Part shown: positions 52,056-63,520 of the stretch, in pieces
How the letters are laid out: each line of letters opens with the position of its first letter
How positions within the stretch are numbered: the first letter of the stretch is position 1
DNA from: Symsagittifera roscoffensis
Lineage: Eukaryota > Xenacoelomorpha > Acoela > Convolutidae
Length of the DNA: 64,000 nucleotides
Reading direction: 5' to 3'
Assembly (NCBI RefSeq): GCF_963678635.1
Contig: NW_026970663.1
Coordinates: forward strand, 1-64,000
Made by a program: the position numbers and the translations under genes
The notes under the pieces: model-generated
Database searches by the model: none
Told to the model about the DNA's origin: nothing
What the model saw: only the letters and a program-made list of their open reading frames with translations

Positions 52056-53288
52056 ACATCCACTAGCACTAACACAGCTTACCGCACTTTCAAAAGAAAA
52101 TTCCCAAATCACCCATTTACTACTAAACCATGCACAGCAAAAGAATATATTGATCATCCGAAACATATAAACACCAAACAATTCCTACAAACTAATCTAC
52201 CATCATTTCCTCAGTACACTTTCAACACATCTACAACTAACGATGACACCACAAATTATGTAGACGAATACGTCTTAATACCAACACTTCATTGGATATC
52301 ATACTATCACTATACTAACCCTCTTTACCTACCACTTTATAACACTAAAACTGATAATGAAAGTTGCAAAGATATATTATACAAACTAACAACAGCACAA
52401 ACACTACGACAATTCACTTATATAGGATTCAAAAAACTACTAAATGAATACACCGCACCCCGCGCTAACGACTTCACTATTGAATATTACGATCACAACA
52501 TCATACGCCCTAACCACGATCAGTTTTTAGATGATGATCGCTTTGCTAACCCACAATTAACAGAAAAATTTTTCATTTCAACACCATATTTTTTCACACT
52601 TAATATTTTCAACAAACAACACGACCACATCATTTCAGAAGCCCTCATTAACACACAAGCCTATCAAAGCTTCCAAGACAAATTTGATTTATTCACACTA
52701 ACCTTTCGCTTTCTTACACCACAGGAACGAGATCTGCACTGCTCCCACGATATTATGTTACGCACTAAACAAACGCACACTTACACATATTATCGTTTTA
52801 TTCAAAATCACTTCCATCTACATACACCCTCACGACAACCCCACCATCGTTTTCAATTCTTCAACTCAAAATACACATCACCGTTTTTCCTTAACTTCAC
52901 TTATTGTATAAAAAATACTAACCTTCACGGCACAATCCGTAATTATGACCCCATTCATCAAATGTATATATTCTGTTCCATCATCAACGCCTTCCAAGAC
53001 AAAGAATCCCGACCCTTCCTCGTCCCGCATGAATTCCTACAACCCATTGAAATCCCTATTCTTGAATTTATACATAACACCAAATATAACCATAAACTTT
53101 ATAACTTAATTCAAAACACACCTCATGAGTTTGCAGTTGGCACAGAAGAACTAAATAACATCAAAGCACTTCAATTGCTTTGGCCACTGCTTCAAACTAA
53201 AAATATCATTCGTATTTTAGCTAAATTACTCAGATCATCAGAACTAATACAAGACCTTTTTCCCCATGGATTTTTCCCCGAAGACTAG
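52056..53288 (+). CDS. Long 3' accessory frame of unknown function, no early ATG
   Basis: The frame is open for 411 codons between the TAA at 52053 and the stop at 53286-53288; its first ATG is at 52755, which by itself gives 177 codons. Content is globular rather than repetitive: DEYVLIPTLHWISYYHY, DFTIEYYDHNIIRPNHDQF, FDLFTLTFRFLTPQERDLHC, FLVPHEFLQPIEIPILEFI and IIRILAKLLRSSELIQDLFPHGFF. No known domain was recognised. Absence of an early ATG suggests expression by splicing or readthrough. It is the last frame of the retroelement. Confidence 0.5.
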   Translation, partial: TSTSTNTAYRTFKRKFPNHPFTTKPCTAKEYIDHPKHINTKQFLQTNLPSFPQYTFNTSTTNDDTTNYVDEYVLIPTLHWISYYHYTNPLYLPLYNTKTDNESCKDILYKLTTAQTLRQFTYIGFKKLLNEYTAPRANDFTIEYYDHNIIRPNHDQFLDDDRFANPQLTEKFFISTPYFFTLNIFNKQHDHIISEALINTQAYQSFQDKFDLFTLTFRFLTPQERDLHCSHDIMLRTKQTHTYTYYRFIQNHFHLHTPSRQPHHRFQFFNSKYTSPFFLNFTYCIKNTNLHGTIRNYDPIHQMYIFCSIINAFQDKESRPFLVPHEFLQPIEIPILEFIHNTKYNHKLYNLIQNTPHEFAVGTEELNNIKALQLLWPLLQTKNIIRILAKLLRSSELIQDLFPHGFFPED

Positions 53289-54430
53289 ATAAGTATATTT
53301 CAATTATATTCACTAATAAATATGTAAGTTACTAACCATTCATTATAATGTTTCATTTTCTTTTTCTAGCCCTCTCATCACCATCATCTACAAAATGAAA
53401 AAATACAAAAAAATAGAAAACTTTTAGAAACTACAATTCATCAAACTTATTTGCTAAAACAATTTTGCTAAAACAATTTAAACAATCTAAACCCTTCGCA
53501 CTATATGATGTTTTAAAATTCATACAAATGTAAAAAATTAATCAATAAATTTTTCGCCACCAAGCAAAAAACTTACATACGATGAAAACTTATAACTTCA
53601 AATTCCCCCAAATGTAGTAAAATTCAAGCAGTAAATTAATAAAATGCTAAAGCAGTACTAACCTTTTCATTCATTCGCACAAGAATTCTATCCATACTCG
53701 CACAGCTCGCCCACAAAGAATTGTTTAAAACAATGATTTTATGTTCCAAGCTTTCAATAACAACAACTCAAACTAATGATAACAAGTTTCCAACTTTCCT
53801 TTAACCCGGTTGGAATGGAATTATAAACTATACTAAACTAACCAACGCGAATGACTAAACACCACAAATCATAAAATAACAGCATGAATAAGAAAAGAAC
53901 ACCAACGGTACCCAAACCGGATTAACCCAGCTTAACACTAGATAATTTATTCTTTTGAAGACTATTACAAAGTCAACGAAGGAAATAATAAAACACAAAA
54001 AAGTCGAAAGACCTACCCAAACCAAAAACAATTTGATTTTTGAAAAAAGGACACAACCATAAACAACATAAGGAAACCCAGAAAAACCCACCATATAATG
54101 TTAACACAAAACAGGACCCCTCAAAGAAAGCGCACGAAATCATACTCCCACTCCTGGCCTAACCCACCAGAGAGGACGTCCTGAGCATGCTCTATAGCCG
54201 GCCTAACCCACCGCGCTTTACCACGCTTTGTGACTACGCTTTTATTTTTAATAAGAGGTACTCAAGGGTGAGTAACTCTTCAAAATAACTGAACTAAAAT
54301 AAAAAGCTGTTGTGAAAACAATTAACCAAGATCATAACTAAAAAACAATTAACACAAAATTATAAAATGTAAAATCATAATATGCAGTATATAGATCACA
54401 CACAACAACAAAGACGAACATCCAAAGACT
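53289..54430. other. A-rich non-coding 3' flank of the retroelement
   Basis: No gene was seen. GGCCTAACCCACC occurs twice (about 54157 and 54200), the two copies about 43 bases apart. No copy of the tentative 5' LTR was found, so the 3' LTR is missing, too diverged, or hidden by the gap. Confidence 0.5.
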
Positions 54431-54630
54431 AGACGATCCCATCACAACTGAATGAAAGAATGCCTACCAATCACAACAGACATGCCGCACACAATCACAA
54501 CTCAAAGGATTTAGAGTACGACTTGACTTCGCAGCAAAGGACTTCATTGAACCAGACCAATGACCACCTCGATGCTCAAGCATACGTACAGATCCGAGAA
54601 GCAAGGCATCCCTTCCAAACACGAACTTCA

Positions 54631-54830
54631 NNNNNNNNNNNNNNNNNNNNNNNNNNNNNNNNNNNNNNNNNNNNNNNNNNNNNNNNNNNNNNNNNNNNNN
54701 NNNNNNNNNNNNNNNNNNNNNNNNNNNNNNNNNNNNNNNNNNNNNNNNNNNNNNNNNNNNNNNNNNNNNNNNNNNNNNNNNNNNNNNNNNNNNNNNNNNN
54801 NNNNNNNNNNNNNNNNNNNNNNNNNNNNNN
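54631..54830. other. Assembly gap (200 N)
   Basis: Exactly 200 N, a conventional unknown-size scaffold gap. Base composition differs between the two sides, so the join is by scaffolding, not sequence. Confidence 0.99.
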
Positions 54831-55109
54831 AAACGAAAGCACCAAGCAGTTTGAGCATAAAACTGAATGTGATCTCCAGGCAGACAGACCTTCGGCATAT
54901 TGCCACAAGGAAGCAAAATACAGTCAAAAATATGATTTTAAAGAGGAGTAATGAATTGAAATCTTTCAAGAAACTGTTTTCAATGAAATCCAAAACGGAT
55001 GACGGCTTTTCGAGCTGCTCGAATTTTCCAGAACGTCCCTCATCATATCAGTTAGAATCCCACAAACCGGTTTTGCCGGAAATAGAACACTTGAATTTTA
55101 AAAGTTAGG

Positions 55110-55610
55110 AGAAGGCTTCATTCTCTACAGGGAAGGTGCAAGGTGCATCACACCTCATAAATCGGAAGCGTGCAGAGCGGAAATAGGAATGTTGCTCGAA
55201 TACGACATGTTAGATTCCTCGAAGTCACCTTGAGCTTTACAGTGACAATAGAAGATGCCTACCCGATACCACGGATAGATGAGAGCCTCTCGAAGCTTGG
55301 CGACGCCAAGTTCTTCACCACACTGGATGTCGGTTCTGCCTTCTGGCAGGTCCCTCTACGAAACAAGGACAGAGAATAGACTGGATTCGCATATGAATTG
55401 AGGTTGCACCAGTGGAAGAGGATGACCTTTGTCTTGTGCAACGCCACAGCCACCTTTCGAAGAGTGATTGCTCAGGCTTTAAGCAGGGTAACGAAGAAGT
55501 ACGGGAAGCTTGTGTTGTGCTACGTGGACGACGTAGTCATAGCAACACCCACCATGGCAGACCACATCGATAGACTCGATGAGGTCTTTAATTGACTGAA
55601 AAGAGCGAGC
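55110..55610 (+). pseudogene. Reverse transcriptase fragment
   Basis: Frames at 55170-55379 and 55398-55595 contain IEDAYPIPRIDESLSKLG, FFTTLDVGSAFWQVPL, MTFVLCNATATFRRVI and the catalytic YVDDVVIATPT. A TAG at 55377-55379 interrupts the frame between the first two RT blocks. An N-terminal segment (GARCITPHKSEACRAEIGML in another frame, 55130-55200) is joined too closely to the DAYPIPR block, so an internal deletion is likely. Confidence 0.8.
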
Positions 55611-55756
55611 TTGAAAAGCAAATCATTGAAATGTGAAACCAATACCTGTGGAGAATGGTAACACGAATGGCATGAGGCCGGATCTGGAAGCATAGAAGTG
55701 GGGGTTAACATGGAAGGCCCGCCGAACGGACACACAGCTCATGAGCTTTTTGGGAT

Positions 55757-56380
55757 TTGCGAATTTCTACCGTGAGTTCACAAAAAGATACGCAGACAAG
55801 GTGTACCCCATGCAGCAACAATGGAAAGAAGTTCGAGTGGAACGAAAAAGCTCAAGCAGCCTTCGAGAATATGATGTGGGAACTGGTCGACGCGCCAGTG
55901 CTAGGCATGCCCACTGAGAAAGGCATGTACCTTCTCGACACTGATGCTTCAATAGTAGCCATCTCAGGAAGACTGCATCAGGAGCAGGCATGGAATGGGA
56001 GAACAGTTTTCCGTCTAAGTGAATTTGGCAGTGAAGTGTTGAATGGCACCGAAACGAAATATGGTGCACCGAAAGTAGAAATGTTTGCAGTAGTCACATT
56101 CGTGGAGAAGCACCGCGCATACTTGGGTAGCTTTCCCTTTAAGTTACGCGTAGACAACAGAATGTTATCCTGGTTGAAGAGGTTTTCGATGGACCAAAGC
56201 TGTATTGGTCGATGGATAGTCAGGTTGGTTAGATGGCTACGTTTGACGATCCCGATCATAACTGTGAACAGGCTGAGCAAAACCTGGAGCGGGAAAGTTT
56301 GTCCCAGGAGGAGGATGTCAAAAAACGTTGTCGAGTTAGTGAGCAAAAACCGGAACAGGAAAATTTGGGTCGGGTGTTAA
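55757..56380 (+). pseudogene. RNase H fragment of second pol
   Basis: It contains FEWNEKAQAAFENMMWEL (connection), LLDTDASIVAISGRLHQ with the first catalytic Asp, KVEMFAVVTFVEKHRAYL with the Glu-type helix, and FKLRVDNRMLSWL. The frame drifts from about 56,300 onward. Segments between the RT and this frame (55,600-55,760) lie in other frames. Confidence 0.75.
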
Positions 56381-56890
56381 AGAAAATGGTGGTGATGAGG
56401 AACAAAAAATGGAGGATAAAATTTAGTCCGGGGAGTTTAGATGGATGATGAGAAGGTGCAAGTCGGAACCTGCCGTGGAGACGTGCTCCCTGGCATACTC
56501 ATCCTTTGATAACAACTCGAGGAATTCAGAAACCGACACCTACTCAGACAGGAACTTGAGCACAGGATCATATTTCAGTGATCACAACCTTACAGTGATC
56601 ACAATCTGGTACCCAGTGGAACAGTCTTTGACAACGCAGCGGATGATCTGGAAACAACAGCGGTATCGAAACGCTCGATGAGGTAGTTACCTCAGAAGGA
56701 AGCAGTCAGGACTGACCTTCAACCGTTCAGACAAGAGACAGCCATTGGCTAAAATTTGGTGCGTCAAGATGGAAAATGACGCGCATCAGCCAGATGAACT
56801 GAACACTCAATTGAGGGTCATGAAGACATACTTGAAAGCGAGATCTCGGATCTACTAAGAGCGCAAAGTAATGACCGCATGACGAGCAAC
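56381..56890 (+). pseudogene. Degenerate linker between RNase H and integrase
   Basis: Only short open pieces are seen in mixed frames. Acidic/Ser-rich coding-like bits are visible, but no domain can be defended. Confidence 0.4.
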
Positions 56891-58140
56891 TTAAAGATAT
56901 TGCTTCATGCAGAAAGAGGGAAGGTTATACCTGAACAAGGACGGGATCGTGGCTTGTAATAGGAGAGACGAGGACAAAGTCCTATACAAATATCATGCGG
57001 TAGTATTGCCGCAACTCTATCAGACGGGACTTTTGCTCAGGTCGCATGATCAAATGGGCTACCAGAAAATTGATGAAGTATACCAGGATCTTGAAGCGCT
57101 TTGAATGTATGGGATGGAGAAGGCAAGTGTGAAATGGGTAACAACATGTCTGTCATGTCAACAAGTGAAGGATCCAACATAATTGCGATTTCCATTGCAG
57201 TCGATTGAGTTATTTGAATTCAACGAGGTGGTACAGAATGACCACCAGAAGATATTTAAGACAGACAGTGGCTACAAACAGGTCCTGGTGATGATCGATC
57301 ACTTCACAAAAAATGCAGAGGCCGTGCCCTGCATAACTGCCTCAACAGAAGAGACATGCAATCATCTAATCAATACGTGGATAGCGAGGCAAGGATGTCC
57401 AATGACGTTCCAATTGGACATTAGAACAGCTTCCGTAGGAGAATTTACTGAAGAGCTCATGAGACGTTCTCAAGTGGCTCATGTTCATTCTACGACGTAT
57501 CATCCCCAGACGAACGGCTTAGTGGAGAGGCCAAATCGGACTCTGGTGTCAATGTTGAGGGCGCAGTGTGGCAGATACATGACTGATTGGGACAGATAAC
57601 TTCCACAAATGATGGGAGCTTATAACAGCACGCAGCATTCCACCACCGGAAGTTTACGTAAGTGATGTGATTAGACGTCAACAAGAACTGAACGACTTGT
57701 GGAGACAAAATACTCAGCAAAAACAGGCAAGGCAGAAGGAAAGGTATGATAAGAAAGCAGCTGGTGCAAAAGCTAATTCAGTAGGGGACTACGTATGGGT
57801 ATTTTAAAAGGTTATACCACCAAAAAAACTAGGAAGTCCCTAATGAAGTGGAGGGGACCCTTCATGATAACGGAGATGCACCAGAAGGGTCGTTTTTACA
57901 GACTGAGTACCAGCCAAGCCGCTCACGTCGAAAATATTCAGCCACACAACCCATCCACAGGGTACTGATGCATACCTGAAGACATTGAAGAGGGCGAGTA
58001 TCTGATGATGGACCCTGCCTGTGAGGTCAATGAAAAAGGACCCAGGGAAAAGAATGATGGGAATGAAGTCCTAGAAGATGGAACAAGTCCACCGCTGGAC
58101 CTGGATCCCAACGAAAAAAAATTGAAGCAGATGAACAAAC
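56890..58140 (+). pseudogene. Integrase fragment of second pol
   Basis: 56907-57104 carries the H of the zinc site (LLLRSHDQMGYQKIDEVY), and the CxxC follows in another frame (TCLSCQQVKD, near 57145-57175). The core at 57183-57599 has QVLVMIDHFTKNAEAVP and HSTTYHPQTNGLVERPNR with the catalytic Glu. The second catalytic position reads FQLDIRTASVGEF, so the usual DNG triplet is changed around the Asp. A C-terminal GPF-type domain (KWRGPFMITEMHQKGRFYRL) lies at about 57,845-57,905. Multiple frame changes make it inactive. Confidence 0.78.
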
Positions 58141-58735
58141 CTTACCCTACGTAGAAGAGGACTGACAAGACACCGAACAGATAGATGTTCCAAATAACTT
58201 GGATCCAGACCTACAGTATGATATACAGACATGACAGAGTGACACGACAATACTCATGAAGAAGTGCAATCCTTGCGGAGATAACTTCGTAAGGGACAGG
58301 ATAGACCTGAAGAAGATAGTGGAAGAACTGCTGGGTCTAGAAGAAATACCCGCTTCATAAGACATTGACATAGTCGATGACCACGACGAGGAGTGAGTGG
58401 GTCGATGAACGGTCTAAGCTCGAGGTAGAAATCGATGATGAGCAGCAGCAATCTTACGAACAGGAATTGACGAACCTGCGAATCTTGGAGTGGCTGAACG
58501 AAATGACATCGGACCCAAAGGAGACCAGTGTAACGATTCAGAACGCAGACCGCGAGAGCAAGAAATACATAAAAACGACAGGGATGATCCTTCCTGGGCT
58601 GTCCAGGAAGGTCAATACTCATTCCTGCGTCCAACCTAATTTTATTATACGTTCTTTGATCGACGGGGACATCGATGGATTTTTTTGTCCGGGGAGTGAG
58701 GGTAGGACTTGCCTACACTGAAAAACTCTTAATAG
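58141..58735 (+). pseudogene. Acidic C-terminal extension of second Pol
   Basis: Charged, acidic coding-like frames (for example 58377-58721 with EVEIDDEQQQSYEQELTNLRILEWL) follow the integrase C-terminal domain. No domain was recognised. It may be the polyprotein tail or a separate acidic protein. Confidence 0.4.
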
Positions 58736-59628
58736 AAAAATTAAAAATAGCAAGAGAAACAGGTGACCCAGAAGCAGAATTAGGCGAGGATCCTAAAACT
58801 GGACATAGGGAGAGTAGTAGAGTCATATTTTAACTTGGCAAATGAACACTCAAATAGCTTACTACTAAGAGATAGCGATTTTATACTCACAAATAGAACA
58901 TGTGCGATTTCGATCAAAGCGGACATGAGTTTTAGGACAGCGTTAGCAGCAGTTTTGAAGTTAGAAAATATAAAAACATAGAATTTCTGTGGAAGCAGAG
59001 ACCAGTGATAGGAGGTGTAGCAGCCTTACCTCCCATGTCTTCGCAAATATCAGGAAAGTATATTGCTTCTTCGTGACAAGGGCGACGAAGAAGCAGCATA
59101 AGGACCCTGAAGTCTTGGTTCTGTCCTTGACGAGAATGAGAAAAATCCTCGTGGAGATGGAGGTGAAAGAGCTCTCGCTTCCGGTATACGACCCAAACCG
59201 AGGACCACAGCACCCACGGGATTTGTATGCACTGATACACCTAATTTTTTCTGATATTAACATACAAGTGTACTTACATAAGAAAAACAATTTGAGTTTA
59301 GGCTGAGTGTAGGTTGAGTGAAGGATGTCTTATGTTATTTATGATATATTATGTATGATGTGTTATGTGTTATCATATTAGGACCTTGGGTGTGGAGGGG
59401 TTAGAGACCACGATTGACCGAACGGTAATCTCAGAAATAGATCCAAAGTTTGGACTGTCCATTCTTAGATCAAATTCCAAGATTATTAGCAATGAACTGA
59501 ATTTAAAATATTTTAAGATCGAAATATTTGTATCTGACTGTTTTTAACTAATTTTAACACAAATCTGGAGTTATGTTGACAAATGTGAAACTCTTTCCAG
59601 AGGTCAATTTTTTTTACCTCTTTGCTAG
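58736..59628. other. Region between second pol and the gag-like block
   Basis: No defensible gene was found. 59,280-59,370 is a TA-rich patch with repeated TTATGT/GTTATG motifs in an otherwise mixed region. It is where an LTR junction between two head-to-tail copies would be expected, but no repeated ends were found. Confidence 0.35.
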
Positions 59629-60520
59629 ATGGTGATTGACCATTTAGTAATTCATCAGATTTCAATTGCGCAAACTGATAATCAGACCGAATCAAACGAA
59701 AATGACAACTTCGACTTGAATGAGCTGATGTACATACTGTCGGAGGCGTATGTAGGATCGATGATAGAAGCGATCTACCGTCGGCTAACGGATCGAGACT
59801 TCGCACTGGAGGAGCCAGAGGTAGTTAGTTGCCGGTCGCCTTGTTAATTATCTTAGGGCACGACAAGCGTGGGACCAATCCACGGATGTCTCATTGATGA
59901 CCGCATATGGACAACAGGGAGTACTAGACCGCCCAAACATGAGGGTTATGAGGTGGAGAAACGGGGCTCTCTCAGGAAGTAAATTGACGAACGAGCCTGG
60001 ATTGGGAAGTTCCGGGACCTACCAACCAGTTGAGATGCCTCTCCCGATGAAGCCTAGGTCTGGATCGAGAAGGATGCATCAAGAATTGAAAAGTGAGGCA
60101 GCCTCGTCTAGTTCACAACTGAGAACAGCTGTGCCACCAAAATTGTCGAGAGTAGAAGAGGAAGTTGAGATTAAGACGATGCAAGACTCAAATGAAGCGA
60201 GAAACGATCTGGAGCGAGTGACCAAACCAGAGACGAATGAGACGAAGCAAAACCTAAATGAAACGAGAAACGATCTGAAGCGAGTGACCAAAGCCTTCCT
60301 CAAGTACTGAAGAGGACGAAGACATGTAGAAAAGACTCTTCGAGGATTGCAATGAGAAACATAGCGAGGAGATAGAACGCTTGAGGCGAGAATATAAGGA
60401 GCGATCGGAGAGGCTGGCATTGACGACAACAGTGGAAAGGACGATATCCGCAAGGGATGTTCCTCGAGGGCAGTCCCCGATGGAGCTTTTAACGTCTCGC
60501 GAACTTAGTTAGACAACAGA
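59629..60520 (+). pseudogene. gag/ORF1-like fragments with coiled-coil
   Basis: Pieces at 59629-59847 (LNELMYILSEAYVGSMIEAIYRRL) and 59894-60310 are open but in different frames. The second holds two copies of a repeated helical unit (NEARNDLERVTK and NETRNDLKRVTK, about 60195-60300). A further frame continues with EEIERLRREYKERSERL (60,365-60,415). The heptad-like pattern suggests a coiled coil as in Gag or ORF1 proteins. Confidence 0.45.
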
Positions 60521-62190
60521 GGTGCAAGTCCCGACAGCAGCCGGCAGAGTAACAAGCCCGCACCCGAGTGACACCCTAGGTAATCAATTCGTGGAGCAAA
60601 CAGTGCAGAAGCTGGGAAAAACAGCTGGACGACTTGTAGCCAGCAGGAGTGTGCCAGATTCCGGGGTGAGTACACCCTATGGAACGATCGATGATATAGG
60701 CAGAGTGGCACTCTCTATGGAAACGATGAAGAAAACGGGAGATGCTACCACAGCGAGACCGATAAAGACCTCTAAAGTCCCGGGGAGGAAGATAAGGGAA
60801 GTTACTATGAAAAAACTGTCCTGCGTTTTTGATATACAGTAGAGCAGCCAGGTCATCAACCACTTCACAGGAGTTCCGGAAACGGATATGCGCGCATGTT
60901 TCAACCAATCGCCCTGGAGTCCAACAATAAATGTGCAGCTCGGTACGTCACATTTCATATTGATCGATAGTTTGGTGAGAGTTCTACAGAACTTAAGGAC
61001 CTCCTGGATCACTACGGTGATGGTATTTGGTGGTGCAACGATAGCCCAGCTATATCGGATGGTGGAGTTGATGAACCCGGGAAGAGTTGATCAACCCTGG
61101 ACACATTGTTCGTCCTAATAGTCACAAACAATGTGTCCAGGAGTTCGGATGAGGAGCAAACACAATGGGAATCAATGATGGTATGCCTATTTACCACACT
61201 ATGGCAGAAGTTTAAGTGCGTGGTACTGACCGTCTGCACCGTACCAATGAGCACGAGAACGCTATCGTCGATAGGAAGGAGGCACAATGAAAAGGTCGTC
61301 AGATGGAGTAACATAGTGTGAAATCTGACGTGTCGCAATGCTGGGTGAATGATCTTGATGGATTTAGAGCATGAGCTGAGAGCTATGGATCAGGCCAGAT
61401 TCACCACTGATGGATTACATTTTGACAGTATAGAGGGACAAACCTGGATGAATCGTGTCTTCTAGGAACAATTGGACGAATTGGAAGTCGAACTCTTTGA
61501 TACAGGAGTGCTGAGGAGGGACGAAACCACGAATGAGCCGGCGCTCTCAACCTTTGTGCCCTCTAATCTGGAGACGCGTCTGGGATCAATCCCAGCAGTA
61601 CCTCAGATGCCGCAGAGCTTCAGAGAGCCGGGGCAGAGGACGGACATATTAGACCGACTTGGTGAAGCGCCAGTGAGGAGGACCATGCATCTGCAACGAA
61701 GATTAGGACCTGTCAACTCAACAGCGGACACGGCCTCAGGCACCTCGAGATCGGAAACAACGAGTACAAGCAGAGATGAACGACGTCCAGACAGAAGTTC
61801 TTTGATTTGGTCAAGACCATAGCTTCCTCAAGCATGTTTATAAACAAGACGTGATGATGTTGAACCTTCAAAGAAGGAAGTTTGCGGCCATTGTGTTGCG
61901 GATGCTGATTGGGGCGAGTCTCTCCGTGAACGGACTATACTCGATTGTGGTAGTGAACTGGTTGATAGCAGCAGGGATCCATAACGGCCTTAAGATTCGC
62001 TGACCTTGAGGGATTTTCCTCACACAACACCATGGGTCCAGTAGATGCCAGACCTTCGAAGGACGTTAGAATAAAACATGGCGAAGGAAACCGAAAAGAA
62101 AGGCCAGGAAGATTTGTGACGACGAGAGCGCCAGTAGAACAACAGGTGAAGATGTTTAAACACATGCGGGTGCCTCCATCCTACGTGAAA
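60521..62190 (+). pseudogene. SGNH-hydrolase-like domain fragments in retroelement ORF
   Basis: The frame around 61,010-61,105 gives YGDGIWWCND and then a stop. 61106-61321 carries VLIVTNNVSRSS (block III-like, TNN), and 61,370-61,450 carries TTDGLHFDS (block V-like, Asp and His). These are the block III and V marks of SGNH/GDSL hydrolases. The following piece 61472-61822 (LDELEVELFDTGVLRRDE ...) is charged and disordered. Frames change repeatedly, so it is a pseudogene. The domain is known from ORF1 of some retroelements; the function there is unsettled. Confidence 0.45.
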
Positions 62191-62191
62191 T

Positions 62192-63520
62192 GAAGGGCTT
62201 ATCAAAAAAAGTAGCCCAAGAAGGCAATGTCGAGAGATATGGCGAGTTGAAAATTCGAATGTTTGAGTCTATTTTTGCGGCGTATGACAAAGTAGAGATG
62301 AGGAAAGCCAAGATTTTAGTAGTTGCGAACTCGGACTTCGGGCACAGTTCTAAATACTTAAATTAGCCTGATGTGATAATGCTGGCGGCAATGGATCTGG
62401 AAATGATGCAGTCTGTATCAATGGCGATCTGGGTCCAACGACAAACTAAATTGAACCCAAAAATGATCACTTGCATAGTTTGGAATTTTCTGAGCTTAGA
62501 GAGCCTACAACTGCGGAAAATGCAGTGTGGCCAGCGAAAACAAATATATTTTGAAGTCAATGGGCGAGATAATGGATACGTTGAAAGAAGAGTCATTACC
62601 GAAAATAACACCGAAAGTTGTATTTGCGTTGTCCCCGGGATATGCACATCTCTCGGATGGATTGAGGTTCGTCTATGCGATGGTGGAACTGTTCTCGGAA
62701 GGGAAGTATGATGTAATCATATCTGCCCCGAATCGCGAAGTAGATTGGAGAAACCTGAGACCACTTAGGGCAGAATTGTCGAACATCTCAAAACGCTGTG
62801 AGTGGACTCAAAGTCCATTCGCTACACTGGATGAAGTGTTGGCGTTGGAACAGTCCATTTTCCACAGGCAGCCTAAATCAAAACCAGGAATCATTGATGA
62901 TCATCGAGTGATAGTGGCAATTTCCAATGGCTTGTGGTTCAGAAGTTGGAGATTAAAAAATGGAGAGAAGAGAGAGAACTCCAAAGAAACGAAAGCTCAC
63001 TTGGAAGCAATGGTTTTGCGGACGAAGCCAGAGGCCAACAAGTGGCTGCACTTGACTCCCAGAATAGCAGCATTGGGCACGGACGCTTTCGAGCGAGGCC
63101 CAGCGATGATTACGAAGATTCATGCCTACCTGGTGAAAAAGTTGAACCTAGCAGAAAATGCAGAAGAAACACCAGCCGAAATTGCGAATAGTATGTGCCA
63201 ATTATCTCTTGAAGCTTTCTGGACGCAGAATGTGAGAGGAGACGAAGGTTTCGACATGAACAACAGTATTTTAGAAGGGGTTGGGAGCAGGATGGACCGC
63301 GTCCTTCCTGGTTAAAGTATACCCCGCACGCTCTCGATATCTGATAAGAGAGTTCCTTGAAGTGGTTGACGTTCGGTGCAGAGAATTTCGTGAAAGGACC
63401 ATTGGTACTGCTCACCGAGTGAGTACAAAATCTACAACTGGACGGACTGCTGACACTAATTGCGATCACACACGGGAACTTGGGAGGGCTAATGAATTTG
63501 ACCCGTAACTCTTAGCAAAT
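62192..63520 (+). pseudogene. Large gag/ORF1-like protein fragment
   Basis: A frame near 62,192-62,366 contains ERYGELKIRMFESIFAAYD and ILVVANSDFGHSSKYLN before a TAG. The main frame 62527-63315 (262 codons) includes VVFALSPGYAHLSDGL, KYDVIISAPNREVDWRNLRPL, VIVAISNGLWFRSW, MVLRTKPEANKWLHLTPRIAALG and FERGPAMITKIHAYL. The VVANSD and LSPGY...FVYAM pattern hints at another SGNH/Rossmann-like fold. I believe it belongs to the same retroelement family as the pol upstream; this is inferred from composition and order. Confidence 0.5.

Larger units (their letters stand above)
33208..53300 (+). mobile_element. Long Ty3/gypsy retrovirus-like element with env and accessory frames
   Basis: The order is leader, three gag-region ORFs, protease, RT-RNase H-integrase, small membrane ORFs, envelope glycoprotein, then a 3' accessory frame: retroviral organisation within the Ty3/gypsy pol type. 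About 20 kb (16.7 kb without an internal duplication) is unusually long. The plus strand is strikingly rich in A and poor in G throughout, marking the limits of the insertion. The 5' LTR is only tentative and no 3' LTR was found. Many in-frame stops and a few frameshifts show that it is defective. Confidence 0.75.
54431..58735 (+). mobile_element. Second gypsy-type retroelement, heavily mutated pol
   Basis: Frames with RT, RNase H and integrase signatures follow each other in order on the plus strand, broken by numerous stops and shifts. GC content and codon use are clearly higher in G and C than the A-rich element upstream. Recognisable sequence begins after the gap; 54431-54630 has similar composition and may belong to it. 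LTRs were not identified. Confidence 0.7.

Noticed and set aside
54464..55108. Long frames running through the N gap on both strands
   Set aside because: They are open only because N codons are not stops.
58932..59306. Overlapping frames on both strands around 59 kb
   Set aside because: Mutually overlapping frames with no recognisable motif; probably chance frames in GC-balanced decayed DNA.
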